A stretch of DNA of 6,953 nt from an uncultured Bryobacterales bacterium (GCA_946887065.1 CAMPKL010000189.1:1-6953), one strand, 5' to 3'; positions 1 through 6,498 are shown, counted from the first letter of the stretch. The notes: generated by a model from the letters alone, not told the origin. Translations and numbers: made by a program.

Positions 1-70
1 AAGCTTTAGCGATGGTCCATCGACTTGGAAGTCATTTGAAGTGCATGCTCGGCTTAACGGCGGATTCTAC

Positions 71-1699
71 GTGCGGAAACTGATTCACGCAGCCTTGGCT
101 ATGACATTGGCGATTGGCGGCGGCGCGGCGATCGGAGCGGCGCAGTCGACTGAGGGTTCGTACGTGGTGAGCTTGCGCCGGCTGACGGAGCAGGAATACC
201 GCCACTCGATCGCGGATGTTTTCGGCGAGGAGATCGAGGTTCGCGGAGTATTCGAACCCACGATCCGCGCGGGAGGACTGGCGGCGGCCTCGACGGCCAT
301 GCTGTCGGTCACGCCGGCGGGCTTCGAGGCGTTCAACCACATGGCGGACGACATCGCCACACAAGTCACGGCCGAAAAGTATCGGGCAAAATTGGCCTGT
401 GCGCCGAAGAACACTAAGGCGCCAGACGACGCCTGCGCCGGCGAAATTCTAAGCCGGTACGGTTGGCTGCTGTTTCGACGTCCGCTGACCGCCGGTGAAC
501 TCCAGAGCCGGGTCGGGCTGGCGCGAACGATGACGCTGAAGACGGACGATTTCTATGAGGGCCTGCGCTATGGCCTGGCCATGCTGCTGCAGCTGCCCGA
601 CTTTGTCTTTCGCAAGGAAGTCGCTGTGCCCACGGCCGGCGGAGGCTACACGCTGGACGCCTACAGCCGCGCGACCCGCATCAGCTTCCTGTTGTGGAAC
701 ACGACGCCGGACAACGAGCTGCTGCTAGCGGCCGCGAACGGCGAGCTGAACACGGAAGCTGGGTTGGCCAAGCAAGTTGACCGATTGATGGCCTCGCCCC
801 GGCTTGACGACGGCATGCGCGCCTTCTTCGACGACATGCTGCAGTTGGACAAGTTCGAGACGGTGTCCAAGGACAGCTTGATCTATCCGAAATGGGGCTC
901 GGCGATGGCGGACTCGGCGCGCGAAGAGACGTTGCGAACCGTAGTCGGCCTGACGTTGCACGATGACGCCGACATCCGTGACCTAATGACCACGCGCCGG
1001 ACCTATATCGACCGCCTTTTGTCGGTGATCTACCGGGTACCGTTCCCTTTCACGGGAGACTGGGTTCCGTACGAGTTCCCTGCCGATTCGGGCCGCAGCG
1101 GCATTCTGACGCAGGTCAGCATGTTGTCGATGTTTTCGCATCCGGGGCGGTCTTCACCGACGCTGCGCGGCGTGGCGCTGATGGAAATCCTGCTTTGCCA
1201 GCATATGCCGCCGCCTCCGCCGGACGTCGATTTCTCGGAGTTAAACAATGACGACGGACCGCTGAAGACGGTGCGGGATCGTTTGATCGCGCATTCCGAG
1301 AATCCGGCCTGCGCTCCCTGCCACGTGCAGACCGATCCGCTGGGGCTGCCGCTGGAGCACTTCGACGCCATCGGAAGCTTTCGGACGCACGACAACGGCG
1401 AACCCATCAACTCCTCGGCCGAACTGATGGGGGGGCTGGACATCTCCGGCGCACAGGGGCTTGGCCAGTACTTGCACGACAATCCGCGATACCCTGCCTG
1501 CGTCGCCCGCAAGCTTTATTCTTATAGCCGGGGCTTGGACAGTTCGAAGGTCAAGACGGACGATTTCGAGCAGGCCTATAAGGCATTCGAAGACTCCGAG
1601 TACCGCCTGCGGGCGCTGCTCAAGAACATGACCGTCAGCGAGTCGTTCTATGCTGCGCCTCCGCCGGGCTCGGTTTCGACTGAAACGGCGGCGCACTAG
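71..1699 (+). CDS. Secreted mono-heme DUF1592/DUF1588/DUF1585 family protein
   Basis: The chosen GTG at 71 gives a Sec-type signal peptide (MRKLIHAALAMTLAIGG, then A-rich to about AAQS) with GGCGGA at 59-64. A GTG at 41 adds 10 residues, and the frame is open to the left edge, so the start is not certain. Numbering from GTG 41, the domains in order are: DUF1587-like (LRRLTEQEYRHSIADVFG, 45-62), DUF1595-like (about 132-191, with FRRPLT), DUF1592 (about 203-332), DUF1588 (about 352-458) and DUF1585 (about 474-538). DUF1588 holds CAPCH (424-428; bases 1310-1324) followed by TDPLGLPLEHFDAIGSFR, the family's usual heme-c signature. The N-terminal PSCyt1 cytochrome domain found in many long planctomycete members is absent, so this is the short form. 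These proteins are normally encoded next to DUF1552 genes, as here. A role in extracytoplasmic electron transfer or oxidation is inferred; the substrate is unknown. Family assignment is strong, function weak. Confidence 0.9.
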   Translation: MRKLIHAALAMTLAIGGGAAIGAAQSTEGSYVVSLRRLTEQEYRHSIADVFGEEIEVRGVFEPTIRAGGLAAASTAMLSVTPAGFEAFNHMADDIATQVTAEKYRAKLACAPKNTKAPDDACAGEILSRYGWLLFRRPLTAGELQSRVGLARTMTLKTDDFYEGLRYGLAMLLQLPDFVFRKEVAVPTAGGGYTLDAYSRATRISFLLWNTTPDNELLLAAANGELNTEAGLAKQVDRLMASPRLDDGMRAFFDDMLQLDKFETVSKDSLIYPKWGSAMADSAREETLRTVVGLTLHDDADIRDLMTTRRTYIDRLLSVIYRVPFPFTGDWVPYEFPADSGRSGILTQVSMLSMFSHPGRSSPTLRGVALMEILLCQHMPPPPPDVDFSELNNDDGPLKTVRDRLIAHSENPACAPCHVQTDPLGLPLEHFDAIGSFRTHDNGEPINSSAELMGGLDISGAQGLGQYLHDNPRYPACVARKLYSYSRGLDSSKVKTDDFEQAYKAFEDSEYRLRALLKNMTVSESFYAAPPPGSVSTETAAH

Positions 1700-1704
1700 A
1701 GGTA

Positions 1705-1710
1705 AGAGGA
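1705..1710 (+). promoter_or_regulatory. Ribosome binding site of the DUF1552 gene
   Basis: AGAGGA lies 7 nt before the ATG at 1718, inside the 18-nt gap after the stop of the upstream heme protein gene. It fixes the start of the DUF1552 gene and supports co-transcription, because the gap leaves no room for a separate promoter and leader. Confidence 0.7.
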
Positions 1711-1717
1711 CAACGCC

Positions 1718-3055
1718 ATGAAGTTCAATCGACGATTTCTTCTCCGCGGCACGGTTCAGGGCTCCCTGGCCGTTATGGGTCTGCCCTTCCTCGATTGCTT
1801 TCTCGACGGCAACGGCAAGGCGCTGGCCGCCGACGGCAGACCTTTGCCGACGCGCTTCAACACGTTCTTCTGGGGCTGCGGTCTGACCGACAAGTTGTGG
1901 ATTCCGAGCACTGCCGGCACCAATTACGAGATCACGCCGCAACTGAAGCCGCTCGAGCCGTTTCGCAAGAAGTTAAACGTGTTCAGCGGCCTGCGCGTGC
2001 CGCTCGACGCCAAGCCGAACTATCAGCATTGGTCCGGTTTGGCCGCCGCGAATACCGGCATATCGCCGACCAGGGGAAATCAGTTCGATTCCCCGACCAT
2101 CGACCAGCAGATTGCGGAGGTGATCGGCAAGGGCGTTCGCTTCCGGTCGGTCGCCGCGGCTTCGAACGGCGATGCTCGCCAAAGTTATTCCAGCCTAGGC
2201 GAGGCCAACACGCTGCCCTCCGAGCCCACGCCGTTTTCGCTTTATACGCGTCTTTTCGGTCCGGGATTCCAAGACCCCACCAAAGGCGAGTGGACGCCGG
2301 ATCCGCAGATCATGCTGCAGCAGAGCGTGCTGTCGGCGGTATCCGAAGACCGGCAGCGGGTGATGCGCGAGCTGGGCGCGGCGGACAAGGCGCGCATGGA
2401 GCAGTACTTCACCTCCGTGCGTCAGACCGAGCAGCAAATGGAAGCGCAACTGAAGCGGCCCGAAATTGAAGCGCAGGTTTCGATCCCGGAGGCGCCCTCG
2501 ACGGACATCATCGTCAACGACGCTTGGCCTAATTTGAAGGAGGTCACGCCGCTGATGGCGCGACTCGGCGCCATTGCGCTCGCAACGGATCAGACGCGCG
2601 TCTTCAACCTCAGCGTGGCGCGTCCGCAAAGCGGAATGTTCATGCCGGGCGATCCGCTGGGCTTCCACCAGACCACGCACGAAGAGCCGATCGATCCGAA
2701 GCTTGGCTATCAACCTCGAGTCGCTCAGTACAACGTCGAGTCGATGGAACTCTTCGCGGCACTGCTCGGGGAGTTGGATGCGATTCAAGAAGGCGACGGC
2801 ACGCTACTCGATCACTGCCTGGCGATGGCCTTCACCGACCAGAGCTACGCTCGCATCCACGCGGTAGACGGGTTGCCGGTATTGCTGGCAGGCGGCGCCA
2901 GCGGCCGCATAAAGACCGGCTATCACATCGCGGGCGACAACAGTCCCGTCTCGCGTGTGGGCCTGACCGCGCAGAGTGCGCTGGGCATACCGCTCGATAG
3001 TTGGGGCGCGGAGTCGCTGCTGGTTAAAACGCCGTACACGGAATTGTTGATATGA
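1718..3055 (+). CDS. DUF1552 family protein with twin-arginine signal
   Basis: This 445-residue protein starts with NRRFLLRG followed by a hydrophobic stretch (about 14-30), a good Tat signal, so it is probably exported folded. Family marks of DUF1552 are visible: FFWGCGLTDKLWIP (50-63), an HWSG segment near 104, DSPTIDQQIA (125-134), the helical segment SVLSAVSEDRQRVMRELGAAD (203-223) followed by MEQYFTSVRQTEQQM, and the C-terminal SRVGLTAQSALGIPLDSWG. Length fits the family's usual 400-470 residues. DUF1552 proteins are regularly encoded directly beside DUF1592-type heme proteins, as here (18-nt gap). Their reaction is not established. No CXXCH is present in this protein. Tat export suggests a folded or cofactor-bearing periplasmic partner of the heme protein, which is inference. 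Its stop codon overlaps the next start (ATGA, 3052-3055). Confidence 0.92.
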   Translation: MKFNRRFLLRGTVQGSLAVMGLPFLDCFLDGNGKALAADGRPLPTRFNTFFWGCGLTDKLWIPSTAGTNYEITPQLKPLEPFRKKLNVFSGLRVPLDAKPNYQHWSGLAAANTGISPTRGNQFDSPTIDQQIAEVIGKGVRFRSVAAASNGDARQSYSSLGEANTLPSEPTPFSLYTRLFGPGFQDPTKGEWTPDPQIMLQQSVLSAVSEDRQRVMRELGAADKARMEQYFTSVRQTEQQMEAQLKRPEIEAQVSIPEAPSTDIIVNDAWPNLKEVTPLMARLGAIALATDQTRVFNLSVARPQSGMFMPGDPLGFHQTTHEEPIDPKLGYQPRVAQYNVESMELFAALLGELDAIQEGDGTLLDHCLAMAFTDQSYARIHAVDGLPVLLAGGASGRIKTGYHIAGDNSPVSRVGLTAQSALGIPLDSWGAESLLVKTPYTELLI

Positions 3056-3612
3056 GTTTGAGCATTGCTACTCGCTGTGCTGTCGCGGCGTGCTTCGCAC
3101 TGACGATCCTGAGCGCGCAGGCCGTTGAAGAACTGCCCATGGTGCCCCCGGCGGGGCCTGGCGTCTTCACGGCCACCGAGTCCGGCCCTAATGCTTTCCG
3201 CCTGACGGTGAAGGGCAACAAGTTCACGAGCCGCGACGATGTTGAGAAGTACCTGGCCTACCGCGCGGCGCGGCTGACCATTGATAAGGAAGGGACGTGG
3301 TTCACCGTGTCCGAGGACCGCGGCGAAGGCGACACCGCCGTGCCCGTACCCCAGCGGGATCCGAATGGGCAGCGCTACAGCTTCCGCATGAACTATTTCC
3401 GGCCGGTCTGGCGGGTCCAACTGGACGGGACGCAGGGGTGGACCCGATGGAGCCCTTTCAGCGGCAAGGACTTCCCCAAATCGATTACCGGTTTCGAGGT
3501 TAGCGCCGACATCGTCGTGCACAAAGGCCCGATGGACGACGCCGATCCGCTGGCGTTCGAGGCGTGGGCATTGTCCGATCTGCTGATTAACCAGGTTTCG
3601 CCGCCGGAATGA
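3052..3612 (+). CDS. Small secreted protein resembling the CC0125/CC1285 family
   Basis: 186 residues. The N-terminus (MSLSIATRCAVAACFALTIL then SAQA before VEELP) reads as a Sec signal peptide cut near residue 24. A cysteine sits at 14, but there is no convincing lipobox, whereas known CC0125-type members are described as lipoproteins. The core segment FRLTVKGNKFTSRDDVEKYL (49-68) leading into AYRAARLTIDKEGTWFTV (69-86) resembles the CC0125/CC1285 pattern, in which a conserved YRAA helix precedes a 'G..wF.v' strand. The rest is rich in aromatic residues (YSFRMNYFRPVWRV). The start overlaps the DUF1552 stop by four bases (ATGA) with only a weak GGA upstream, so translation is probably coupled. 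Function is unknown. The position between two exported proteins suggests a periplasmic accessory role. The family match is from memory and moderate. Confidence 0.78.
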   Translation: MSLSIATRCAVAACFALTILSAQAVEELPMVPPAGPGVFTATESGPNAFRLTVKGNKFTSRDDVEKYLAYRAARLTIDKEGTWFTVSEDRGEGDTAVPVPQRDPNGQRYSFRMNYFRPVWRVQLDGTQGWTRWSPFSGKDFPKSITGFEVSADIVVHKGPMDDADPLAFEAWALSDLLINQVSPPE

Positions 3613-3618
3613 GTTGAT

Positions 3619-3622
3619 GGAG
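3619..3622 (+). promoter_or_regulatory. Ribosome binding site of the 466-residue secreted protein gene
   Basis: GGAG with 5 nt to the ATG at 3628. The gap from the previous stop is only 15 nt, so this start is well supported and the gene belongs to the same transcript. Confidence 0.6.
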
Positions 3623-3627
3623 TCATC

Positions 3628-5028
3628 ATGATCAAACGCACGCTCATGCTTTCATCGATCGCGATCTTGGCCGCGATAGGCGCGGGCACGGCGGCGGCTG
3701 AGCCCTGGGAGAAAGGATATGTGGTGGGCTTCTACAAGCCCGCCTTCCACTACGGCGGCAGAGCCGATTTTGCGCAGCCGGGCCTAATCGAACCCGGCGT
3801 GGATTGCCCGACGGGCAGCACGACCCACTTCGCCAATCCCGCCATGGCCAAGAAGTCGCTTTCGCTGGTGCGTTGGCGGTCGGCCGAAGAAGTTCATGCC
3901 CTCGCCAACCCTCCGGTGACGGACACCGCTGAGCGCACGGGCGCCGGCTTGTATTACCCCATCTGGCGCGCCGCCTCCGCCTATCGCGGATACACGCCGG
4001 ACATGAACACCTACATCAATCCTTTCGCGGCGGAAGATCCGGGCCAGCCGCAAGCGGTCGGGCGCATCGGCGAAGGCTTCAACCTCGACGGCAAGATCAA
4101 AGATAGCGATTTCGTCAGCCCGAACGGCTTAAAGGGCATTGACAACCAGTTGTACCGGGCCTGGGGATGCGATGCGCCCTGGCGCGGCATCGGCCAAGGC
4201 TTGCTGGTGTTGCGCTCCAACGACAAGATGACCGAGGGCTTGTTCACGGTCGTCATTCGGATCTCAGGCAATCAGGATCCGATGAACGACAACGATGCGA
4301 CGCTGGAGATCGGCTACTCGCCGGACAAGATCATGAAGAATGCGGTGGGCGAGGTCGGCGCGGACTATTCCTATCGCATTCTCAGCACGTCCGAGCAGTA
4401 CACCAAGCTTAAAGCCACGGTCAAAGACGGCGTGATCGAGACCGAGCAGGCCGATATCCACATGCCGCAAATCGCCTGGTTCTACAACCAAAACCGCGAT
4501 GTCTTCTTCCGCGACGGAAAGGTACGCGTGGTCCCGAAACCCGATGGCTCCGCGGACGGCCTGGTGGGCGGCTATCGCGACTGGCGGGACCTTTACGCGC
4601 AGAATGTCTTTGCACAAGACGGAGGCCAGCAGGGAGTTCGCGAGCATGAGGATCACGTAGCCCTCTACTATGCTTTGCGCCGTCACGCCGACGGCATGTT
4701 GAATCCCAAGACGGGCCGCTATGACGGCGTCTCCAGCGCCTATCGCATGGATCTTGTGCCGGCCTTTGTCGTGGACGCCGACAAGCCGATCGACCACTCG
4801 GTACCGGACAATGAACGGCGACGGTGGGACGCCTTTTCCGACACAGCCGCGGCCATGATCAAGGCCACTGAAACCCTCGTCGTCCAGAACGTGCCGCCCG
4901 GCAGCGGCGAAAACGCGGTGGGGCGCGGCGGCGTTCCCCTTCAGCGTAGGAGAGGGACAGCTAACCAGACAGTGGACGAACCGGCCGACGGCGAACCGGT
5001 TAGTCCGAGAACGCGCTCAGGCCGCTAA
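3628..5028 (+). CDS. Secreted protein of unknown function, operon with DUF1592/DUF1552 genes
   Basis: 466 residues as read. A clear Sec signal peptide (MIKRTLMLSSIAILAAIGAG, cleavage likely at TAAA/EPW, residue 24-25) is followed by a soluble protein with no further membrane segment. I do not recognise a named domain. Visible marks: YVVGFYKPAFHYGG (31-44), GLYYPIWRAASAYRGYTPDMNTYINPF (split across 107-133), SPNGLKGIDNQLYRAWGC (164-181), a strand-rich middle (192-272) and WFYNQNRDVFFRDG (284-297). Only two cysteines remain in the mature part (60 and 181), a plausible disulfide pair. The 'GIDNQL...GC' stretch gives the impression of a conserved family core. From about residue 432 the reading becomes Arg/Gly/Pro-rich without aromatics, unlike the rest; a one-base change in the G4 run at 4920-4923 would give a more protein-like end stopping at 5036-5038. 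Gene order implies a job with the heme protein and the DUF1552 partner. Confidence 0.85.
   Translation: MIKRTLMLSSIAILAAIGAGTAAAEPWEKGYVVGFYKPAFHYGGRADFAQPGLIEPGVDCPTGSTTHFANPAMAKKSLSLVRWRSAEEVHALANPPVTDTAERTGAGLYYPIWRAASAYRGYTPDMNTYINPFAAEDPGQPQAVGRIGEGFNLDGKIKDSDFVSPNGLKGIDNQLYRAWGCDAPWRGIGQGLLVLRSNDKMTEGLFTVVIRISGNQDPMNDNDATLEIGYSPDKIMKNAVGEVGADYSYRILSTSEQYTKLKATVKDGVIETEQADIHMPQIAWFYNQNRDVFFRDGKVRVVPKPDGSADGLVGGYRDWRDLYAQNVFAQDGGQQGVREHEDHVALYYALRRHADGMLNPKTGRYDGVSSAYRMDLVPAFVVDADKPIDHSVPDNERRRWDAFSDTAAAMIKATETLVVQNVPPGSGENAVGRGGVPLQRRRGTANQTVDEPADGEPVSPRTRSGR
4920..4923 (+). other. G4 run, possible frameshift point in the 466-residue protein gene
   Basis: Codon V431 ends at 4920 and the next codon is GGG. 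If one G of this run is removed, the frame continues as GAAAFPFSVGEGQLTRQW, then TNRPTANRLVRERAQAAKSC, to a TAG at 5036-5038. That tail has aromatic and hydrophobic residues and a higher share of G/C at third codon positions (28 of 38) than the annotated tail (22 of 35). This may be a sequencing error or a real indel; the sequence alone cannot decide. Confidence 0.4.
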
Positions 5029-5141
5029 GAGCTGCTAGCGGCGGCCGCAGAAGCTTTCTACGAGGGAGCCGCGAGGCTGCGCTGATTGGGTCCTAGCTGA
5101 GGGCGGGCGGCGCCTCTGGCGGAGACCTACAATGGCTGCTT
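5029..5141. other. Spacer between the operon and the SDR gene
   Basis: A GC-rich stretch of 113 nt containing a perfect 8-bp palindrome GCGGCCGC (5041-5048) and a GGCGCC palindrome (about 5109-5114). I see no hairpin followed by a T tract, so no canonical intrinsic terminator for the upstream operon. Its right end carries the -10-like hexamer of the next gene. Confidence 0.5.
5128..5133 (+). promoter_or_regulatory. Putative -10 element TACAAT, leaderless start of the SDR gene
   Basis: TACAAT matches the TATAAT consensus at five of six bases and ends 8 nt before the ATG at 5142, so a transcript would begin at or just before the start codon. No Shine-Dalgarno sequence lies in the intervening GGCTGCTT. 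No recognisable TTGACA-like -35 box is found 16-18 nt upstream, where the sequence is GC-rich. The layout matches leaderless genes. Confidence 0.5.
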
Positions 5142-5879
5142 ATGGTCAAGAAGGTATTGGTGACCGGCTCGGCGGGCGGCGTCGGCAGAGTTGTTTGCAA
5201 AGAGCTCGCGCAGGCCGGGCATCGGGTTCGCGGATTTGACCGCGTAAGCGGGCCTGCCAGCGATTCAATTGTCGGGGACATTTTGAACCGGGCGGCCGTG
5301 CTGGAGGCAGCCGCGGGAATGGACACATTGATTCATTTGGCCGCGACGCCGGATGAATCGGACTTTTTGGCGGCCTTGATCGAACCGAATGTGCGCGGGC
5401 TGTATCACGTGTGCGATGCAGCGCGGCGGCAAGGCGTGGAGCGGCTCATTCTGGCTAGCTCGGTGCAAGTGGTGTTCGGCCACGACTGGAGCAAGCCTGT
5501 GCGGCTGGAAGACGGGCCGCGAGTGATCAATCACTACGCCTTGACTAAGCTGTGGGCCGAAGAAATGGGCGAGATGTATGCGCGGGTGTATGAGATGTCG
5601 GTGATCGCGGCCCGGTTGGGCTGGTTGCCGCGGTCCAAACAACACGCCGAGGAGCTGCAGGCGAGCCCGTTGGGCAGGGATCTCTACCTGAGCCATGGCG
5701 ATGCGGGGCGATTCTTCCTGGCATGCGTGGATGCGGAATTGGCGCCGGGACGATTCGAGGCGTTGTTCGTGACCAGCAAGCCGGCGGATCGCGAGAGGAT
5801 TGATATCTCCGCCACTCATAGAGTCCTTGGCTACAGCCCTCGGGACACGTGGCCCGAGGGTCAACCGTTTATCGGCTGA
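5142..5879 (+). CDS. NAD(P)-dependent extended SDR, uronate dehydrogenase/epimerase-like
   Basis: 245 residues, cytoplasmic, no signal peptide. The Rossmann glycine motif is TGSAGGVG (8-15), with an acidic D33 at the end of the second strand (RVRGFDR), which favours NAD over NADP. GDIL (45-48) and HLAA (65-68) are the next cofactor-contact stretches. The catalytic set is S106/S107 and Y132-A-L-T-K136 (YxxxK). LGWLPR (159-164), YLSHGDAGRFF (182-192) and GYSPRDTWPEG (230-240) form the C-terminal substrate part. Size and order resemble bacterial uronate dehydrogenases (about 265 residues), which oxidise glucuronate or galacturonate to aldarolactone. However, where those, as I recall, have SSNH after the central strand, this one has SSVQ, so the substrate may be another sugar or sugar derivative. 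The gene stands 113 nt after the operon and appears to have its own leaderless promoter. SDR assignment is secure; substrate is not. Confidence 0.9.
   Translation: MVKKVLVTGSAGGVGRVVCKELAQAGHRVRGFDRVSGPASDSIVGDILNRAAVLEAAAGMDTLIHLAATPDESDFLAALIEPNVRGLYHVCDAARRQGVERLILASSVQVVFGHDWSKPVRLEDGPRVINHYALTKLWAEEMGEMYARVYEMSVIAARLGWLPRSKQHAEELQASPLGRDLYLSHGDAGRFFLACVDAELAPGRFEALFVTSKPADRERIDISATHRVLGYSPRDTWPEGQPFIG
5837..5860 (+). repeat. Perfect 8-bp inverted repeat (hairpin) at the 3' end of the SDR gene
   Basis: CCCTCGGG (5837-5844), an 8-nt loop ACACGTGG, then CCCGAGGG (5853-5860). It lies inside the last codons of the SDR gene (SPRDTWPEG). It is followed by TCAACCGTTT, not a true T tract, so it is at best an imperfect terminator or a 3'-end stabilising structure, and it sits just before the promoter-like element of the next gene. 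Confidence 0.55.
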
Positions 5880-5884
5880 TCTGC

Positions 5885-5890
5885 GACAAT
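5885..5890 (+). promoter_or_regulatory. Putative -10 element GACAAT, leaderless start of the 190-aa gene
   Basis: GACAAT ends 6 nt before the ATG at 5897, with TCCACC between and no Shine-Dalgarno sequence. The spacing echoes the TACAAT element of the preceding gene. It lies in the 17-nt gap after the SDR stop codon. No clear -35 box is seen upstream. Confidence 0.45.
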
Positions 5891-5896
5891 TCCACC

Positions 5897-6469
5897 ATGC
5901 GCTATGTCACCGCGATTGTCTCGATGTTGATCGCTGCTGGAGCTTCATTCGGTCAGACGCCTAATGCCGCCGACCAAATCGCCGCCACGCGGCTGGCGGC
6001 GCCGGAAGATCGCCGTTCGGACGCGACGGTGCTGGGTTACAACCCGGACGGTAAGGTGGTCACGCTACGCAAGGGCACGAACGATCTTATTTGTCTGGCT
6101 GATACGCCGGGCGATGAGGGCTTCTCGGCCGCTTGCTATCACAAAGATCTGGAACCGTTCATGGCGCGTGGCCGCGAACTTGGCGATCAGGGACTGAAAG
6201 ACGACGAGCGCCACGAGGTTCGCTGGAAGGACGTGGACGAAGGGCGCGTGCCGATGCCGCGTGAACCGCGCACACTGTATGTGCTGACGGGCAAGAGCTA
6301 CGACGTGGCCAAGGGCGAGGTCGTTGAGCCTTACTTGCGTTATGTAATTTACTCCGCCTACGCGACTCCCGAATCGACCGGACTGCCGACGAAGTCGGGA
6401 CCGGGACCGTGGTTGATGTATCCCGGTAAGGCGGGCGCCCATATCATGATTAGCCCTCCGAGGGAGTAG
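5897..6469 (+). CDS. Secreted conserved hypothetical protein, 190 residues
   Basis: The ATG at 5897 is preferred over a GTG at 5849 that lies inside the SDR gene, because it directly yields a Sec signal peptide (MRYVTAIVSMLIAAGASFGQ, cleavage near residue 19-20). The mature protein has distinctive segments: ATVLGYNPDGKVVTLRKGTNDLICLAD (split across 43-69), ACYHKDLEPFMARGREL (79-95), PREPRTLYVLTG (121-132), YATPESTGLP (155-164), GPWLMYPG (170-177) and AHIMI (181-185). Cysteines 66 and 80 are the only two and could pair. I recall this pattern as a recurring unnamed family of secreted proteins in Acidobacteriota and some other phyla, but know no function. It lies 17 nt after the SDR gene, with no ribosome site but a GACAAT element, so it may be transcribed on its own as a leaderless message or with the SDR gene. 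Confidence 0.85.
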   Translation: MRYVTAIVSMLIAAGASFGQTPNAADQIAATRLAAPEDRRSDATVLGYNPDGKVVTLRKGTNDLICLADTPGDEGFSAACYHKDLEPFMARGRELGDQGLKDDERHEVRWKDVDEGRVPMPREPRTLYVLTGKSYDVAKGEVVEPYLRYVIYSAYATPESTGLPTKSGPGPWLMYPGKAGAHIMISPPRE

Positions 6470-6498
6470 CGGACAAACGGGCTCAAGATGCTGGTCGC

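Noticed and set aside
1207..1221. Run of five prolines in the heme protein (PPPPP before DVDFSE).
   Set aside because: A proline-rich segment here is typical of DUF1588 proteins, so it is not a novelty.
1241..1942. Long minus-strand open frame of 233 codons spanning the first gene junction.
   Set aside because: It is the antisense of two well-supported genes, with Arg-rich composition and no domain or ribosome site; a GC-driven shadow.
2195..2788. Minus-strand open frame of 197 codons within the DUF1552 gene.
   Set aside because: His/Arg/Leu-rich shadow of the coding strand with no recognisable motif.
4949..4955. Shine-Dalgarno-like GGAGAGG near the end of the operon.
   Set aside because: No ATG, GTG or TTG with a usable frame lies at proper spacing; probably chance within coding sequence.
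4962..5004. CTAACC ... GGTTAG inverted repeat and doubled GAACCGG near the end of the operon.
   Set aside because: The arms are six bases with a long loop and no T tract follows; not a credible terminator or operator.
719..5040. The 12-mer GCTGCTAGCGGC occurs both inside the heme protein gene (about 722) and just after the operon (about 5031).
   Set aside because: Short and GC-rich, with no extension of identity on either side and no features of an insertion or attachment site; likely chance.
5041..5048. GCGGCCGC palindrome in the spacer.
   Set aside because: An 8-bp palindrome is not surprising at this GC content, and no second copy or flanking symmetry supports an operator.
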